Assembly (NCBI GenBank): GCA_003402375.1
Contig: QFXJ01000011.1
Coordinates: 17,720-81,719, forward strand
Direction: 5' to 3'
Length of the DNA stretch: 64,000 bases
From: Candidatus Nitrotoga sp. CP45
GTDB taxonomy: Bacteria > Pseudomonadota > Gammaproteobacteria > Burkholderiales > Gallionellaceae
The position numbers and the translations under genes are program-made. How positions within the stretch are numbered: position 1 is the first letter of the stretch; each line of letters begins with the position of its first letter. The notes beneath the pieces were generated by a model, which was not told the DNA's origin, searched no databases, and saw only the letters and a program-made list of their open reading frames with translations. This document shows, in pieces, positions 35,878-46,226 of this stretch.

Positions 35878-35906
35878 GTGATGTTGGGCTTCATTTCATT
35901 CAGCAC
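35878..35906. repeat. 29-bp direct repeat, right copy (REP-like)
   Basis: Identical to 34486-34514. Placed at the upstream side of RAYT-E (read on the minus strand), where a REP is expected. The flanking CGTAG...CTACCG suggests a once longer palindrome. Confidence 0.9.
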
Positions 35907-35909
35907 AAC

Positions 35910-36686
35910 CTACCGGACTTTTGTCTTTGATGGGTGCTTAGGTAAAACGGTGTTAGTGAAAGCTGGTTGAAAACCAGCAGATTGAAGAGCGCAGTTAATA
36001 CCTCGCTGCTTGCGGCGGGGGGCTTTATTTGAAACTAATACTTCGAGCACACGCACTAACCTACGAATGACCGGTTGTTCTGGCTGGAGCACTAATGCAC
36101 GACCGGCAGCGATTGCTCTAATGTCTTCTTCGATCCAATGGTAGTGAGTACAGCCAAGTACGATCACGTCAGCTTTTTGCTCACAGACATCATTAACTTG
36201 TTTAGCAATAAATTCACGGTCGATGTCGCTGGCCTCGATCATTTTTGACCACTCGCTACAATCTGGTTCAATCACCGAAATATTATCAGCATACGTTTTC
36301 TTGAGCCATTCGTAGCGTTCGCTCGCCAGAGTGGCTGGCGTAGCACACATAGCAACGATTCCAGATTTCGTTTGTGCTGCTGCAACTTTGACCATAGGCT
36401 CCATGCCGATCAATGGCACAGTAAACGTATCTCGTAATTGCTTGATAAGTGTGGTCGTAACGGTATTGCAGGCAATAACAACTACGTCACAACCTTGCTT
36501 TACTAAGTCTTCCAAAATTGGCACGATATACTTCAGAACTTCCTCCGGAGACTTACTGCCATAAGGAACGTGTTCGGGATCATTCGCAAATACAACTTCA
36601 ATATTGGGCAGTGCTTTCTCAATTGCCTTAGCAACAGATAGTCCACCAACTCCGGAATCGAAAACGCCAATTTTGTGTGTAGTCAT
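35910..36686 (-). CDS. murI: Glutamate racemase with repeat-derived C-terminus
   Basis: Supplies D-glutamate for peptidoglycan. The product is 258 residues as read. It starts MTTHKIGVFDSGVGGLSVAK. The catalytic cysteines are in VVIACNTVTT (about C73) and VLGCTHYHW (about C177), and the acidic FDSG and EHVPYGSK motifs are present. The conserved part ends near RVLEVLVS. The last 37 residues ([20 protein letters not shown] and on) are encoded by a dispersed repeat rather than by family sequence, so the native stop seems to have been replaced. The enzyme core is intact. No overlap with neighbours. Confidence 0.92.
   Translation of the reverse strand: MTTHKIGVFDSGVGGLSVAKAIEKALPNIEVVFANDPEHVPYGSKSPEEVLKYIVPILEDLVKQGCDVVVIACNTVTTTLIKQLRDTFTVPLIGMEPMVKVAAAQTKSGIVAMCATPATLASERYEWLKKTYADNISVIEPDCSEWSKMIEASDIDREFIAKQVNDVCEQKADVIVLGCTHYHWIEEDIRAIAAGRALVLQPEQPVIRRLVRVLEVLVSNKAPRRKQRGINCALQSAGFQPAFTNTVLPKHPSKTKVR
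36005..36030. repeat. Dispersed repeat core inside the 3' end of murI
   Basis: GCTGCTTGCGGCGGGG followed by GGCTTTATTT, one base different from 20056-20081. It encodes APRRKQ on the minus strand; the wider repeat probably spans about 35925-36030. Confidence 0.65.
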
Positions 36687-36899
36687 GAAGCTAGTTTACA
36701 TTTATTTCCTGTGTTATAAGTAATTTAGGGTCAGGTTCGATTTATTCACCCCATTGATTCCTTATTTTATTCCTTGGTTCATAGAAGAATCTTGCGAGTA
36801 GATTGTGATAACGCGAGGAGCTTGGTCGTTCGCGTTTTCTTCTCAAAAAATCCAAGTTGGAGTTGAATTGTCGTTGTGTTTGGTCTTTATCAGCGAATA

Positions 36900-39620
36900 C
36901 TACTTTTTGTCTTGACCATGTGGCCCCAAGAGTTCTTCCCACTGCGTAATCACCGATGTGGTGTCGATTTCTTTCTTGTCAATTCGACAGGGTGATTGGT
37001 TATTCAAGCGCATCTTGTGTTGCAGTGCACGCAGGGTGCGGTAGCAGTTGCTCGCCGCCTCCGCCAGTTCTACTTTTATTAATCCTAGTTTACCGGCGAG
37101 CATTAGTAGTGCCAAGTTGCCGCTATTGGCAGTCAATTCTGGCTCGGTGTGAGCATGTGCCAGTATTAAGAATTGCACTATGAATTCGATATCCACCATG
37201 CCGCCGCGATCATGTTTGATATCGAACAAATCGCTGTCATTGGGATGTGTGTCCAGCATTTTTTGCCGCATTGCCACGATTTCCTGGCGCAGCACATTCA
37301 GGTCACGTGGTTTGCACAATACGTTGTTGCGAATCATTTCAAATTGCTTACCCACTTGCGCATCTCCGGCACAGAAGCGCGCTCGCGTCAGCGCCTGGTG
37401 TTCCCACACCCAAGCGTGCTGCTGTTGGTATTCAGCGAATGCGGGAACGGAACTGACCAGCAGGCCGCTAGCGCCATTCGGGCGCAGGCGCAAATCTATT
37501 TCATACAAACGGCCCGCTGAGGTATAGCTGCTTAACAAGGTATTGATGCGCTGAGCCAGTCGGGCATAAATTTCCGCTGCGTCGGGATGCGGGTCGTCGT
37601 ACAAAAAAATTAGGTCGAGATCGGCAGCATAGCCGAGTTCGCGACCACCCAGTTTGCCATAGGCAATAATGGCAAATTGCGCTTGCTGTTGATGCTTCTT
37701 GCGCGCATCACGCCAGCACAGTTGCAACACGTGGCGCAAAATCAGGTCGGCCAAGTTGCTGAGGTGATCGCTTAAAGTTTCCAACGGCAACAGTCCTTGC
37801 AAATCCATTGCCAATAAATGGAATGTTTGGACATGCTGAAACTGACGAAGCACATCCATTTGGCGTTCGGTATCGGTATTGCAGTGGTCCAGTTGTGTCA
37901 GCAATTCAGCATCAAGAGCAATCCAATCGGGCGCACGGTAGATTTCACGCGCATCGAGTAATTCATCCAGCAGAATGGGATGCTTAATTAAATATTCGCA
38001 TGCCCACTCACTGGCGCTGGCAAGTTCGACCAAACGTGGCAAAACCTTAGGATATTCGGCCAGAAAGGCCAGATAGGAGGCGCGTCGGCTAATGCTTTCC
38101 AACAGATTGAGTATGCGCGGCAAGGTTTGGTCACGGTTGTTCGGCACAGCACACAAAGTGATGAACTGGGGAATCAGTTTATCCATGCGTTGGCGGCTTG
38201 TGTCCGGCAGTTGGCGGTAACGGCCACTGTCACGGATATTCAACAGCCGTTCAGCCAAGAGGGTTGTGTCTGTATAACCTAATTTGCCAAGGTCATTTTG
38301 CAACTCATCCGTGTTTAGGTTTTCGCACCAAAGCGCACTTGCTGCCGTGTTATCTTTCTGCGTGCTGAAAATTTGGGCAAACTGTTCGCTTACCAATGAG
38401 CGGTGGTGATCCAACTGTTCCAGCATGGCACGATAATCGGGATAGCCCATGCCTTCGGCTAGTAACGCCTGGTCTGCAATATTTTTAGGTAAGTCCTGAG
38501 TTTGCTGGTCTTCCAGATATTGCAGGCGATGCTCCAGATTACGTAAAAACACGTAAGCTGCGCTTAATCCGATTACGGTGTCTGGTGTAAGTTGGCCGTT
38601 TTCGCGCAGAAGTTGCAATACTTGCAGGGTGGGGCGGATACGCAGGCCGGCATCGCGTCCACCCCGTATCAGTTGAAAAACCTGGGCTATGAATTCAATT
38701 TCGCGGATGCCACCTGGCCCTAATTTGATGTTATCAAGTCGATCGCGGCGCTGCACTTCCTGGCTAATTTGCGCATGCAGTTTGCGCATGGATTCGAATG
38801 CGCCGAAGTCGAGATATTTGCGGAATATGAAGGGTTGTACGAGCTGCATGAGTTCTTGCGTAGCGGGATAATCTGCAGGAGAGATTACCCGGGCTTTAAT
38901 CCAGGCGTAACGTTCCCATTCTCGTCCTTGTTCCACTAGATATTCCTCCACCGCTGCGAAACTCATCACCAGTGGTCCGCTGTCACCATAAGGCCGTAAG
39001 CGCATGTCCACGCGGAATACGTAGCCTTCCTGGGTTAGTTCGTTAATCAGGTTAATGAGGCGACGCCCCAGGCGGGTAAAAAAATCGTGGTTACTGATAC
39101 TGCGGGAACCATTGCTGTTGCCGTCTTCCGGATAGACGAAAATAAGATCAATGTCAGAGGAAACATTGAGTTCCATGCCGCCCAGTTTGCCCATGCCAAC
39201 TACCAGCAATTGTTGCGGCGTGCCGCTCAGTGCGCCTATCGGCTGGCCATATTGTTGAACTAGTGTCTCCATAATGAAGGATTGCGTGCGCTGCACGACC
39301 AGTTCTGCCAGTGCAGACATGCAGGTCATTACTTCTTCCAGATTGGCTAGCCCGCCCAAATCGCGCGTTAGAAGCTTGAGCATGACGCGCTTACGCAAAC
39401 GGCGTATCGCGCGCGACAGTGACTCTTCGTCCGTAATGGGTATGGTGGTGAGCCATGTTGTCATTTCGTCCATATTGCAAGGTTGGGCATAGTGCGCGCG
39501 CAGCCAAGGCAGCAATTCGGTTTCGCTGTCGAGTAGGCGCTGCGCATATCGACTGCAGCGCACGGCGCGCTGTAAAGCAATGTCAAAATTAGCGGAGAGG
39601 GGCGTGATGACGGTATTCAT
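36900..39620 (-). CDS. glnE: Bifunctional glutamine synthetase adenylyltransferase/adenylyl-removing enzyme
   Basis: Controls glutamine synthetase by adenylylation and deadenylylation in response to PII and glutamine. The product is 906 residues. Two nucleotidyltransferase domains are plain: GMGKLGGMELNVSSDIDLIF (about 166-185) and AYGKLGGRELGYAADLDLIF (about 650-670), each with the GG-DxD signature. Companion helical segments include GPGGIREIEFIAQVFQL and HDRGGMVDIEFIVQFL. Family length is usual. A PII gene lies 10 kb away in the same window. No convincing Shine-Dalgarno is visible before ATG 39620. Confidence 0.96.
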   Translation of the reverse strand: MNTVITPLSANFDIALQRAVRCSRYAQRLLDSETELLPWLRAHYAQPCNMDEMTTWLTTIPITDEESLSRAIRRLRKRVMLKLLTRDLGGLANLEEVMTCMSALAELVVQRTQSFIMETLVQQYGQPIGALSGTPQQLLVVGMGKLGGMELNVSSDIDLIFVYPEDGNSNGSRSISNHDFFTRLGRRLINLINELTQEGYVFRVDMRLRPYGDSGPLVMSFAAVEEYLVEQGREWERYAWIKARVISPADYPATQELMQLVQPFIFRKYLDFGAFESMRKLHAQISQEVQRRDRLDNIKLGPGGIREIEFIAQVFQLIRGGRDAGLRIRPTLQVLQLLRENGQLTPDTVIGLSAAYVFLRNLEHRLQYLEDQQTQDLPKNIADQALLAEGMGYPDYRAMLEQLDHHRSLVSEQFAQIFSTQKDNTAASALWCENLNTDELQNDLGKLGYTDTTLLAERLLNIRDSGRYRQLPDTSRQRMDKLIPQFITLCAVPNNRDQTLPRILNLLESISRRASYLAFLAEYPKVLPRLVELASASEWACEYLIKHPILLDELLDAREIYRAPDWIALDAELLTQLDHCNTDTERQMDVLRQFQHVQTFHLLAMDLQGLLPLETLSDHLSNLADLILRHVLQLCWRDARKKHQQQAQFAIIAYGKLGGRELGYAADLDLIFLYDDPHPDAAEIYARLAQRINTLLSSYTSAGRLYEIDLRLRPNGASGLLVSSVPAFAEYQQQHAWVWEHQALTRARFCAGDAQVGKQFEMIRNNVLCKPRDLNVLRQEIVAMRQKMLDTHPNDSDLFDIKHDRGGMVDIEFIVQFLILAHAHTEPELTANSGNLALLMLAGKLGLIKVELAEAASNCYRTLRALQHKMRLNNQSPCRIDKKEIDTTSVITQWEELLGPHGQDKK

Positions 39621-39724
39621 AGAGGGGTCTTAGGGTTAAACTGTTCATACTTCGCGGTTTATTATAAATCTGCTATGCGCGCCTTGGCTTATTTGTTTTC
39701 ATTGTTACTTGGTTACCCCTTTAT

Positions 39725-42700
39725 ATGCTGAGAGCTTGTGCGAGCTTTTGTTTGCGTTGCTGCAATCAATTAACACGATTTGTGCTGTTCAGTGCAATGC
39801 TATTGTTGTTTGTTGGCGGGGGATTGGTGCTGACATTGCGTTACTGGATATTGCCGGATATCGAACGCTATCACGATAACATTAGCGCTATGGTCAGTCA
39901 CGTTGTTGGTCAGCCAGTGACTATCGGCAAGATTGAGGCAGATTGGCAGGGCATTCGTCCGCATCTCTTGTTTACTGATGTGCTTATTCTGGATAAAAAG
40001 GGGCAAACTTTGCTCGCGTTGCAGCGGGTGGACAATGTGGTGTCGTGGATGACAGCCCTGACGGGTCAGATACGACTATATAGCCTGGAGATTAACCAGC
40101 CAGATCTATTGATCAAGCGGGACGCGCAAGGCTTGTTGCATATCGCTGGCATGAGGATGTCGAGCAATATTCCCGGCCAGCCTGCGGATCACGGGCTGGC
40201 GGATTGGTTACTACATCAAAAACACATTGTGGTGCGTGACGCGCGCATTACTTGGCAGGACGAGCGGCGTGCTGCGCCTCCGTTGATATTAAACCAAGTG
40301 AACATGCTCATTGAAAACAGAGGGCGCCGTCACAGTTTTTCCTTGCGGGCGAAGCCTCCAGCGGAATTGTCTGCGCAACTGGATTTGCGCGGTGAATTTT
40401 TCGGTACCAGCTTTGATAACTTTAATGCTTGGCGCGGAGAGTTGTATACCCAGCTTGACTATGTCGATGTTGCCGCATGGAATAAATGGGTACCGCTGCC
40501 CATTGCCCCCAAACGTGGCAGCGGTGCGTTACGCGGTTGGCTGGGTGTCGAAAAGGGCAAGATTAGCCAGTTTACTGCGGATCTGGCGCTTGCTGATGTA
40601 CAGACACAATTGGCCGATGATTTGCCGCTTCTCGATGTGATTAAGCTGCGCGGCCGTGTTGAATGGCACGACGTGGTTCGGGGTTTTGAGATTTCCACGC
40701 GGAAATTATCGTTACAGATGAGTAATGACCTGGTATTGCAGCCAATTGATTTATATCTGAGTTTTGCAGATGCTACAGACAAACAGCCAGCTAGCGGTGC
40801 GGTGCGCGTCAATACGTTGGATATGGGCAGTTTCACCAGCCTGACACATTTTCTGCCGTTGACGTCTAGTTTGAAGCAGCACCTGGCTACATTCGCGCCT
40901 CAGGGGCGGATTTCCAATGTACAAGCAAAATGGCAGGGTGATTTTGACAAGTTATTGAATTACGAGATTAAGATGCGCTTTGACGGACTATCCATACAGC
41001 GTTCGGGCAATATCCCGGGGTTTACTCGGTTGAGCGGTCAGTTGGATGGTAACGACGTCAATGGCACGTTGTCGCTGAACATGCGCAATTCTGTGGTGGA
41101 TGCGCCACTGATCATGCCAGAACCTTTGACATTTGATTCGCTCATTGCACAGCTTAGTTGGCAAAAACATGACCGTGGGATGGAGGTCAAGTTTAATAAA
41201 GTTGCCATATCCAATGCCGACCTTGCCGGGAATTTTTTTGGTAGCTATCAGCTACTACCACAAAGCCCTGGCTTGATTGATTTGACTGTTCATTTAACGC
41301 GTGCCGCAGTGCGTCATACTGCCCGATATATTCCATTGGTTGCTTTAAATAGCGAAGCCCATAACTGGATACGAAATGCCCTGGTTGATGGACAGTCGGA
41401 TGATTTTAACTTGCGCCTGAAGGGTAATTTGAAGGACTTCCCATTCGATGGAAACCGTAATGGTTTATTTCAAATCCGGGCGCGTGCAACGGGAGTGGGA
41501 GTGGAGTACGCGAAAGGATGGCCTCGCGTGGAAAACGCTGCTGTGAAATTGGTGATTCAGGGCAAACGGCTTGAGGTGACTGTTCCGACTGCGATGACGG
41601 TAGGCGCGGCCTTGAATGATATTAGTGTGGTTCTGCCGGATATTAAAAACCTTGGTCTACCATTGCAAGTGCGTGGCGAGTCGGTGGGTGAAACAAAGAA
41701 CGGTCTGAATTTTATTCAGGAAAGTCCGGTGCGTGGATATATTGATGGTCTCACCGATAATATTACGTCGAGCGGTAATGGCAATCTGAATCTACAGGTG
41801 GATATTCCATTGCGCGGTAGTAAGCCGGCAATAGTTTCTGGCCGGTATCATTTTATTGACAATGAAGTGAGCTTGGGCAAGGGTGTGCCAATTTTACATA
41901 AGGTTAATGGCGATCTGTTGTTCAGTGAATCATCGGTACGTACGCAGGGCGTTACGATGCAAGTTCTTGGAGGACCAGCCAACCTGACAGTACAGGGCAA
42001 CAAAGGCAGTGCTGTTAATGCCAAAGTGGTCGGTCGCGCAAATATAGATGTCCTGCGTGAGTTAGAGCCGCATTCATTGCTTAATTATCTGCATGGTAGC
42101 AGTGATTGGGAGTCTGAAATTACGGTGTTAAAAAAACAGATCAGTATGCAATTCACTTCCAATTTGGTTGGGTTGGCATCTGACTTACCCGCGCCATTTG
42201 CAAAGCGTGATAATGAAAGTATTCCGCTACGCTTTGAGATGAATAGTATGACTCCGCAACAAGACCTGTTGTCGGTGCAATATGGCAAGCTGTTGAGCGC
42301 GAAATTTTTACGTTTGGACAAAGGTACTGAGCGGGTCATCAGGCGTGGCACGGTAAATTTTGGCAATACCGGTAAGTGGTTGGAAAAAGATGGCGTGTGG
42401 CTAGTCGGCATCATGCCGCAGGTATCGTTGGAAGGTTGGGGAGCGCTGGCTAGTGCGTCTGAGGGGTTGGCATCGGTCAGTGTCGCAGGTGCTGATTTGC
42501 TGATCCAGAAAATAAGCGGGTATGGCTATAGGGTAGATGATGTGCGTATCAACGCACGTAATATTAATGGTACGGTAGTTGCGCTGCTGGCAGCCAAGTC
42601 AATTAATGGTGAAGTGAGTTGGCAACCACAGGGTAATGGTAAGTTTGGCGCCCGCTTGAAAAATTTGTCTCTGGAACTGGATCGGGATGAAAACGGTAAA

Positions 42701-43579
42701 AAGAGAAATGCCGTAATTCAATCTAATGTAACTAAAAAAAATATTGCTAATACAAAACATCCTGCGCTCGACGTGGCAGTGGGTAGTGTCATACTTAATG
42801 GCAAGAATCTGGGCAAGTTGGAATTGTTGGCACAACAACATGAGCGTGACTGGCTTTTGGAGAGATTAATTATCACTAACCCAGATGGTGAGTTGACTGC
42901 AGATGGCAAATGGCAAATGGCCCCTAGTGGGGAGCGGACTCAAGTTAATCTCAAGTTGGAAATCAGCGATGCAGGGAAAATTCTTGGTCGTTCCGGCTAC
43001 CCGAATAGCGTAAAGGACGGCAGCGGAAAATTAGAAGGAACATTTTCTTGGCTTGGCGCGCCAGCTGAATTTAGTTATGCCACGCTGGATGGCACACTCA
43101 ATCTGAACACTGGCAAAGGACAGTTTCTGCAAATCGAACCGGGTATCGGTAAGCTGCTCAGTATTTTGAGTTTGCAAGCGTTGCCTAAGCGCATTGCGTT
43201 GGATTTTACCGATGTGTTTAGCACAGGTTTTAAATTTGATAGCATCAACGGAGTAGCGCAAGTTAAGAAGGGGGTTCTGTTGACCGATGATTTTAAAATT
43301 GAAGGCTCGGCCGCCAAAGTGACGATGAGAGGGCAGGTGGACCTAAACCATGAAACGCAAAACTTGCGTGTACGCATTCTACCTACTGTCGGGAACACGG
43401 CATCCCTGTTGAGCGCGTTTGCCGCTGGCCCGGCAGTGGGCATTGGGGTTTTTATTGCTAATAAGATACTGCGTGAACCGCTCGATAAGTTGATGTCATT
43501 TGAATACAATATTACGGGCGCATGGGCTAACCCGAATGTAGAGAAGGTAAGTGAAAGCAAGTCTGTTTCGCCACCATAG
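39725..43579 (+). CDS. yhdP: YhdP family AsmA-like protein
   Basis: A 1284-residue inner-membrane-anchored periplasmic protein of the AsmA-like clan, implicated in phospholipid transport to the outer membrane. The N-terminal helix is FVLFSAMLLLFVGGGLVLTL, followed by the conserved start of the domain (RYWILPDIERYHDNI, HVVGQPVTIGKIEADWQGIR, PHLLFTDVLI). The very long beta-rich body ends with the C-terminal AsmA-type region (LLSILSLQALPKRIALDF and TVGNTASLLSAFAAGPAVGI). Length and end motifs match YhdP. It starts a probable operon with the nitrilase-family gene and tldD. Confidence 0.93.
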   Translation: MLRACASFCLRCCNQLTRFVLFSAMLLLFVGGGLVLTLRYWILPDIERYHDNISAMVSHVVGQPVTIGKIEADWQGIRPHLLFTDVLILDKKGQTLLALQRVDNVVSWMTALTGQIRLYSLEINQPDLLIKRDAQGLLHIAGMRMSSNIPGQPADHGLADWLLHQKHIVVRDARITWQDERRAAPPLILNQVNMLIENRGRRHSFSLRAKPPAELSAQLDLRGEFFGTSFDNFNAWRGELYTQLDYVDVAAWNKWVPLPIAPKRGSGALRGWLGVEKGKISQFTADLALADVQTQLADDLPLLDVIKLRGRVEWHDVVRGFEISTRKLSLQMSNDLVLQPIDLYLSFADATDKQPASGAVRVNTLDMGSFTSLTHFLPLTSSLKQHLATFAPQGRISNVQAKWQGDFDKLLNYEIKMRFDGLSIQRSGNIPGFTRLSGQLDGNDVNGTLSLNMRNSVVDAPLIMPEPLTFDSLIAQLSWQKHDRGMEVKFNKVAISNADLAGNFFGSYQLLPQSPGLIDLTVHLTRAAVRHTARYIPLVALNSEAHNWIRNALVDGQSDDFNLRLKGNLKDFPFDGNRNGLFQIRARATGVGVEYAKGWPRVENAAVKLVIQGKRLEVTVPTAMTVGAALNDISVVLPDIKNLGLPLQVRGESVGETKNGLNFIQESPVRGYIDGLTDNITSSGNGNLNLQVDIPLRGSKPAIVSGRYHFIDNEVSLGKGVPILHKVNGDLLFSESSVRTQGVTMQVLGGPANLTVQGNKGSAVNAKVVGRANIDVLRELEPHSLLNYLHGSSDWESEITVLKKQISMQFTSNLVGLASDLPAPFAKRDNESIPLRFEMNSMTPQQDLLSVQYGKLLSAKFLRLDKGTERVIRRGTVNFGNTGKWLEKDGVWLVGIMPQVSLEGWGALASASEGLASVSVAGADLLIQKISGYGYRVDDVRINARNINGTVVALLAAKSINGEVSWQPQGNGKFGARLKNLSLELDRDENGKKRNAVIQSNVTKKNIANTKHPALDVAVGSVILNGKNLGKLELLAQQHERDWLLERLIITNPDGELTADGKWQMAPSGERTQVNLKLEISDAGKILGRSGYPNSVKDGSGKLEGTFSWLGAPAEFSYATLDGTLNLNTGKGQFLQIEPGIGKLLSILSLQALPKRIALDFTDVFSTGFKFDSINGVAQVKKGVLLTDDFKIEGSAAKVTMRGQVDLNHETQNLRVRILPTVGNTASLLSAFAAGPAVGIGVFIANKILREPLDKLMSFEYNITGAWANPNVEKVSESKSVSPP

Positions 43580-43605
43580 AAGTAATATACGAAAGAATTG
43601 AAGGT

Positions 43606-44466
43606 ATGCAAGATAAAACTGCCACCCAACGAAATCCTACTGCCCATGCACAAGCTAAAACTTTCAAGGTTGCTGCTGTGCAAATGGCCTCGGGGCCAAA
43701 TGTTTTGGGGAACTTGAGTGAGGCGCGCCGCCTGATTGAAAAAGCCGTAGACCAGGGGGCACGCTTGGTTGTATTACCGGAATACTTTCCCATCATGGGA
43801 CTGAATGATACGGATAAATTGGCGGTGTGCGAGAAACCGGGTAGCGGCATGATTCAGTCTTTTCTGAGTGAGACTGCGCGTGCGCATAAAATCTGGCTGG
43901 TCGGCGGTTCCATTCCGCTGGTGGCGGATGCGCCGGACAAAATGCGTAATGCCTGCTTGGTGTACGATGATAGTGGAGAACAGGTAGCGCGTTACGACAA
44001 AATTCATTTGTTCAGTCTTGAATTAGGCAATGAGCATTATCATGAAGGGCGCATTATTGAGGCAGGTAATCAGGTAGTGGTGGTGGATAGTCCGTTCGGT
44101 CGCATTGGTTTGGCGATTTGTTACGATTTGCGTTTTCCTGAATTGTTTCGCGCTATGCGCGATGTAAATATTATTGTGCTGCCTTCTGCCTTTACTGAAA
44201 CCACTGGGAAAATGCATTGGGAGATATTGGTTCGCGCGCGCGCCATCGAAAATCTGGCTTATGTAGTAGCCGCAGGGCAGGGTGGTTATCACGTCAATGG
44301 CCGTGAAACACACGGTAACAGTATGATCGTTGATCCGTGGGGGAGAGTATTGGATCGATTGCCACGTGGCTCAGGAGTCGTGGTTGAGGAAATCAATCCA
44401 TCCTATCATGCCAGCTTGCGCGCCAGCTTGCCGGCACTGTCCCACCGAACGCTTACTTCATGTTAG
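43606..44466 (+). CDS. Carbon-nitrogen hydrolase (Nit2/omega-amidase-like)
   Basis: A 286-residue nitrilase-superfamily amidase. The catalytic triad is visible: E59 in LVVLPEYFPIMG, K132 in RYDKIHLFSLELG, C172 in GLAICYDLRFPEL. Later motifs LPSAFTETTGKMHWEILVRARAI fall in the usual order. Close relatives repair deaminated glutathione (Nit1) or hydrolyse omega-amides (Nit2); the exact substrate is not certain. It is 26 bp after yhdP and 198 bp before tldD, a conserved betaproteobacterial order. Confidence 0.92.
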   Translation: MQDKTATQRNPTAHAQAKTFKVAAVQMASGPNVLGNLSEARRLIEKAVDQGARLVVLPEYFPIMGLNDTDKLAVCEKPGSGMIQSFLSETARAHKIWLVGGSIPLVADAPDKMRNACLVYDDSGEQVARYDKIHLFSLELGNEHYHEGRIIEAGNQVVVVDSPFGRIGLAICYDLRFPELFRAMRDVNIIVLPSAFTETTGKMHWEILVRARAIENLAYVVAAGQGGYHVNGRETHGNSMIVDPWGRVLDRLPRGSGVVVEEINPSYHASLRASLPALSHRTLTSC

Positions 44467-44664
44467 GCGTAAGACATTGAAGTGCCTGGTTATTAGGTGC
44501 GGTGAGGAACAACCTTATGTAATGCCAGTCTTATTGAAAAGTATTAGGGCTATTTAATGCTGCCTTGTGCAGCTTGATTTATAAAAATATGGGTTTTTTT
44601 ACTGTTTTAAATACGCGCTTCAATAAAATGAGCTGAATTTTTTGTAATGATTTTTTAAATTTCT

Positions 44665-46122
44665 ATGGGTTTGACAATGCAAAATAACGATACTGTATTT
44701 GCCCTTGCACAGCAATCACTGCTTGTACCGCATGCGCTTGAAACCCGCCATCTGGAGCAAATGTTTTCAAAAATGCTGGCGAATAAAGTGGATTACGCTG
44801 ATCTGTATTTTCAATACAGTCGGGCTGAAAGCTGGTCGCTTGAAGAAAGTATCGTCAAGTCTGGCAGTTTTGGTATCGAGCAGGGTGTCGGTGTACGGGC
44901 GGTGAGTGGTGAAAAGACCGCTTTCGCGTATTCCGATGACATTAGTTTGGCTGCCTTGGAAAGTGCGGCATTGGCCACGCGTGCGATTGCACGGCAGGGC
45001 GGGACGCAAACCGTGCCGCTGTTACGTGCTAACAGCAACAAACATTTCTATTTGCCACATGACCCCATCGCCAGTTTGAAAGCCGTGGACAAGGTTGCGA
45101 TGCTGGAACGTCTGGAGCGTTATGCGCGTGCCCTGGATCCGCGTGTTACTCAGGTAATAGCTGGGTTGGCAGGCGAATATGATGTGGTTTTGGTGGCGCG
45201 TAGCGATGGCTTGATGAATGCTGACATCCGCCCACTGGTGCGTCTGTCGGTGCAAGTTATTGTAGAAAGCAACGGCAAGCGTGAGCAAGGTTCATCTGGA
45301 GGCGGTGGGCGTTTCGACTATGCTTATTTTACGGACGAAGTACTATCTGATTACGCTGCCAAGGCAGTACATCAGGCCGTAATTAATCTGGATGCAAAGC
45401 CCGCGCCGGCGGGAAATATGACTGTGGTGCTTGGTTCCGGTTGGCCTGGTATTTTGCTGCATGAGGCCGTTGGGCACGGTCTCGAAGGTGATTTCAACCG
45501 CAAGGGTAGTTCCACTTTTTCTGGCCGCATCGGTGAACGGGTTGCAGCCGAGGGTGTGACGGTTGTGGATGATGGCACGATTGCTAATAGGCGTGGTTCG
45601 CTGCAAATGGATGATGAAGGCAATCCTACGCAATGCACGGTTTTGATTGAGGACGGCATTCTTAAGGGATATTTGCAGGACACTTTAAATGCGCGTCTGA
45701 TGGGCGTACCAATTACCGGTAATGCCCGGCGCGAATCATTTGCGCATCTGCCCATGCCTCGTATGACCAACACCTATATGTTGAATGGTGACAAAGACCC
45801 ACAGGATATTATTGCTTCAGTCAAACGCGGACTGTATGCCGCGAACTTTGGTGGGGGGCAGGTGGATATTACTAGCGGCAAGTTTGTGTTTTCCACCGCT
45901 GAAGCATACATGATTGAAGACGGTAAAATCACCTATCCTGTGAAAGGGGCAACGTTGATTGGCAATGGCCCTGAGGCATTAACCCGTATCTCCATGATAG
46001 GCAACGACATGGCACTTGATCCAGGTGTTGGTGTTTGTGGCAAGGAAGGCCAGAGCGTGCCGGTAGGTGTGGGTCAGCCAACGGTAAGAATAGATGGGCT
46101 GACAGTGGGTGGTACTGCGTAG
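44665..46122 (+). CDS. tldD: Metalloprotease TldD
   Basis: Zinc metalloprotease subunit that acts with TldE/PmbA, for example on modified peptides and CcdA-type antitoxins. The product is 485 residues. The active-site HExxxH is in [20 protein letters not shown], and the third ligand region includes the C-terminal [15 protein letters not shown] and [16 protein letters not shown]. The start is not certain: ATG 44665 and ATG 44677 are both in frame and neither has a good ribosome-binding site. The partner pmbA is not in the window. Confidence 0.95.
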   Translation: MGLTMQNNDTVFALAQQSLLVPHALETRHLEQMFSKMLANKVDYADLYFQYSRAESWSLEESIVKSGSFGIEQGVGVRAVSGEKTAFAYSDDISLAALESAALATRAIARQGGTQTVPLLRANSNKHFYLPHDPIASLKAVDKVAMLERLERYARALDPRVTQVIAGLAGEYDVVLVARSDGLMNADIRPLVRLSVQVIVESNGKREQGSSGGGGRFDYAYFTDEVLSDYAAKAVHQAVINLDAKPAPAGNMTVVLGSGWPGILLHEAVGHGLEGDFNRKGSSTFSGRIGERVAAEGVTVVDDGTIANRRGSLQMDDEGNPTQCTVLIEDGILKGYLQDTLNARLMGVPITGNARRESFAHLPMPRMTNTYMLNGDKDPQDIIASVKRGLYAANFGGGQVDITSGKFVFSTAEAYMIEDGKITYPVKGATLIGNGPEALTRISMIGNDMALDPGVGVCGKEGQSVPVGVGQPTVRIDGLTVGGTA

Positions 46123-46226
46123 GTGTGTTTTAAAAACGTGATGTGCGGTGCATAAATCGCACATCACATCACGCTTATCAAAAAATCTTCAACGATTGAA
46201 TAAAAATTTGATTAACGTGTCCGCGT

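Noticed and set aside
36742..36942. 66-codon minus-strand frame overlapping the end of glnE
   Set aside because: Overlaps glnE in another frame and lacks a ribosome-binding site. The wording after glnE (GAATAAATCGAACCTGACCC) resembles a mobile-element scar, but this cannot be supported.
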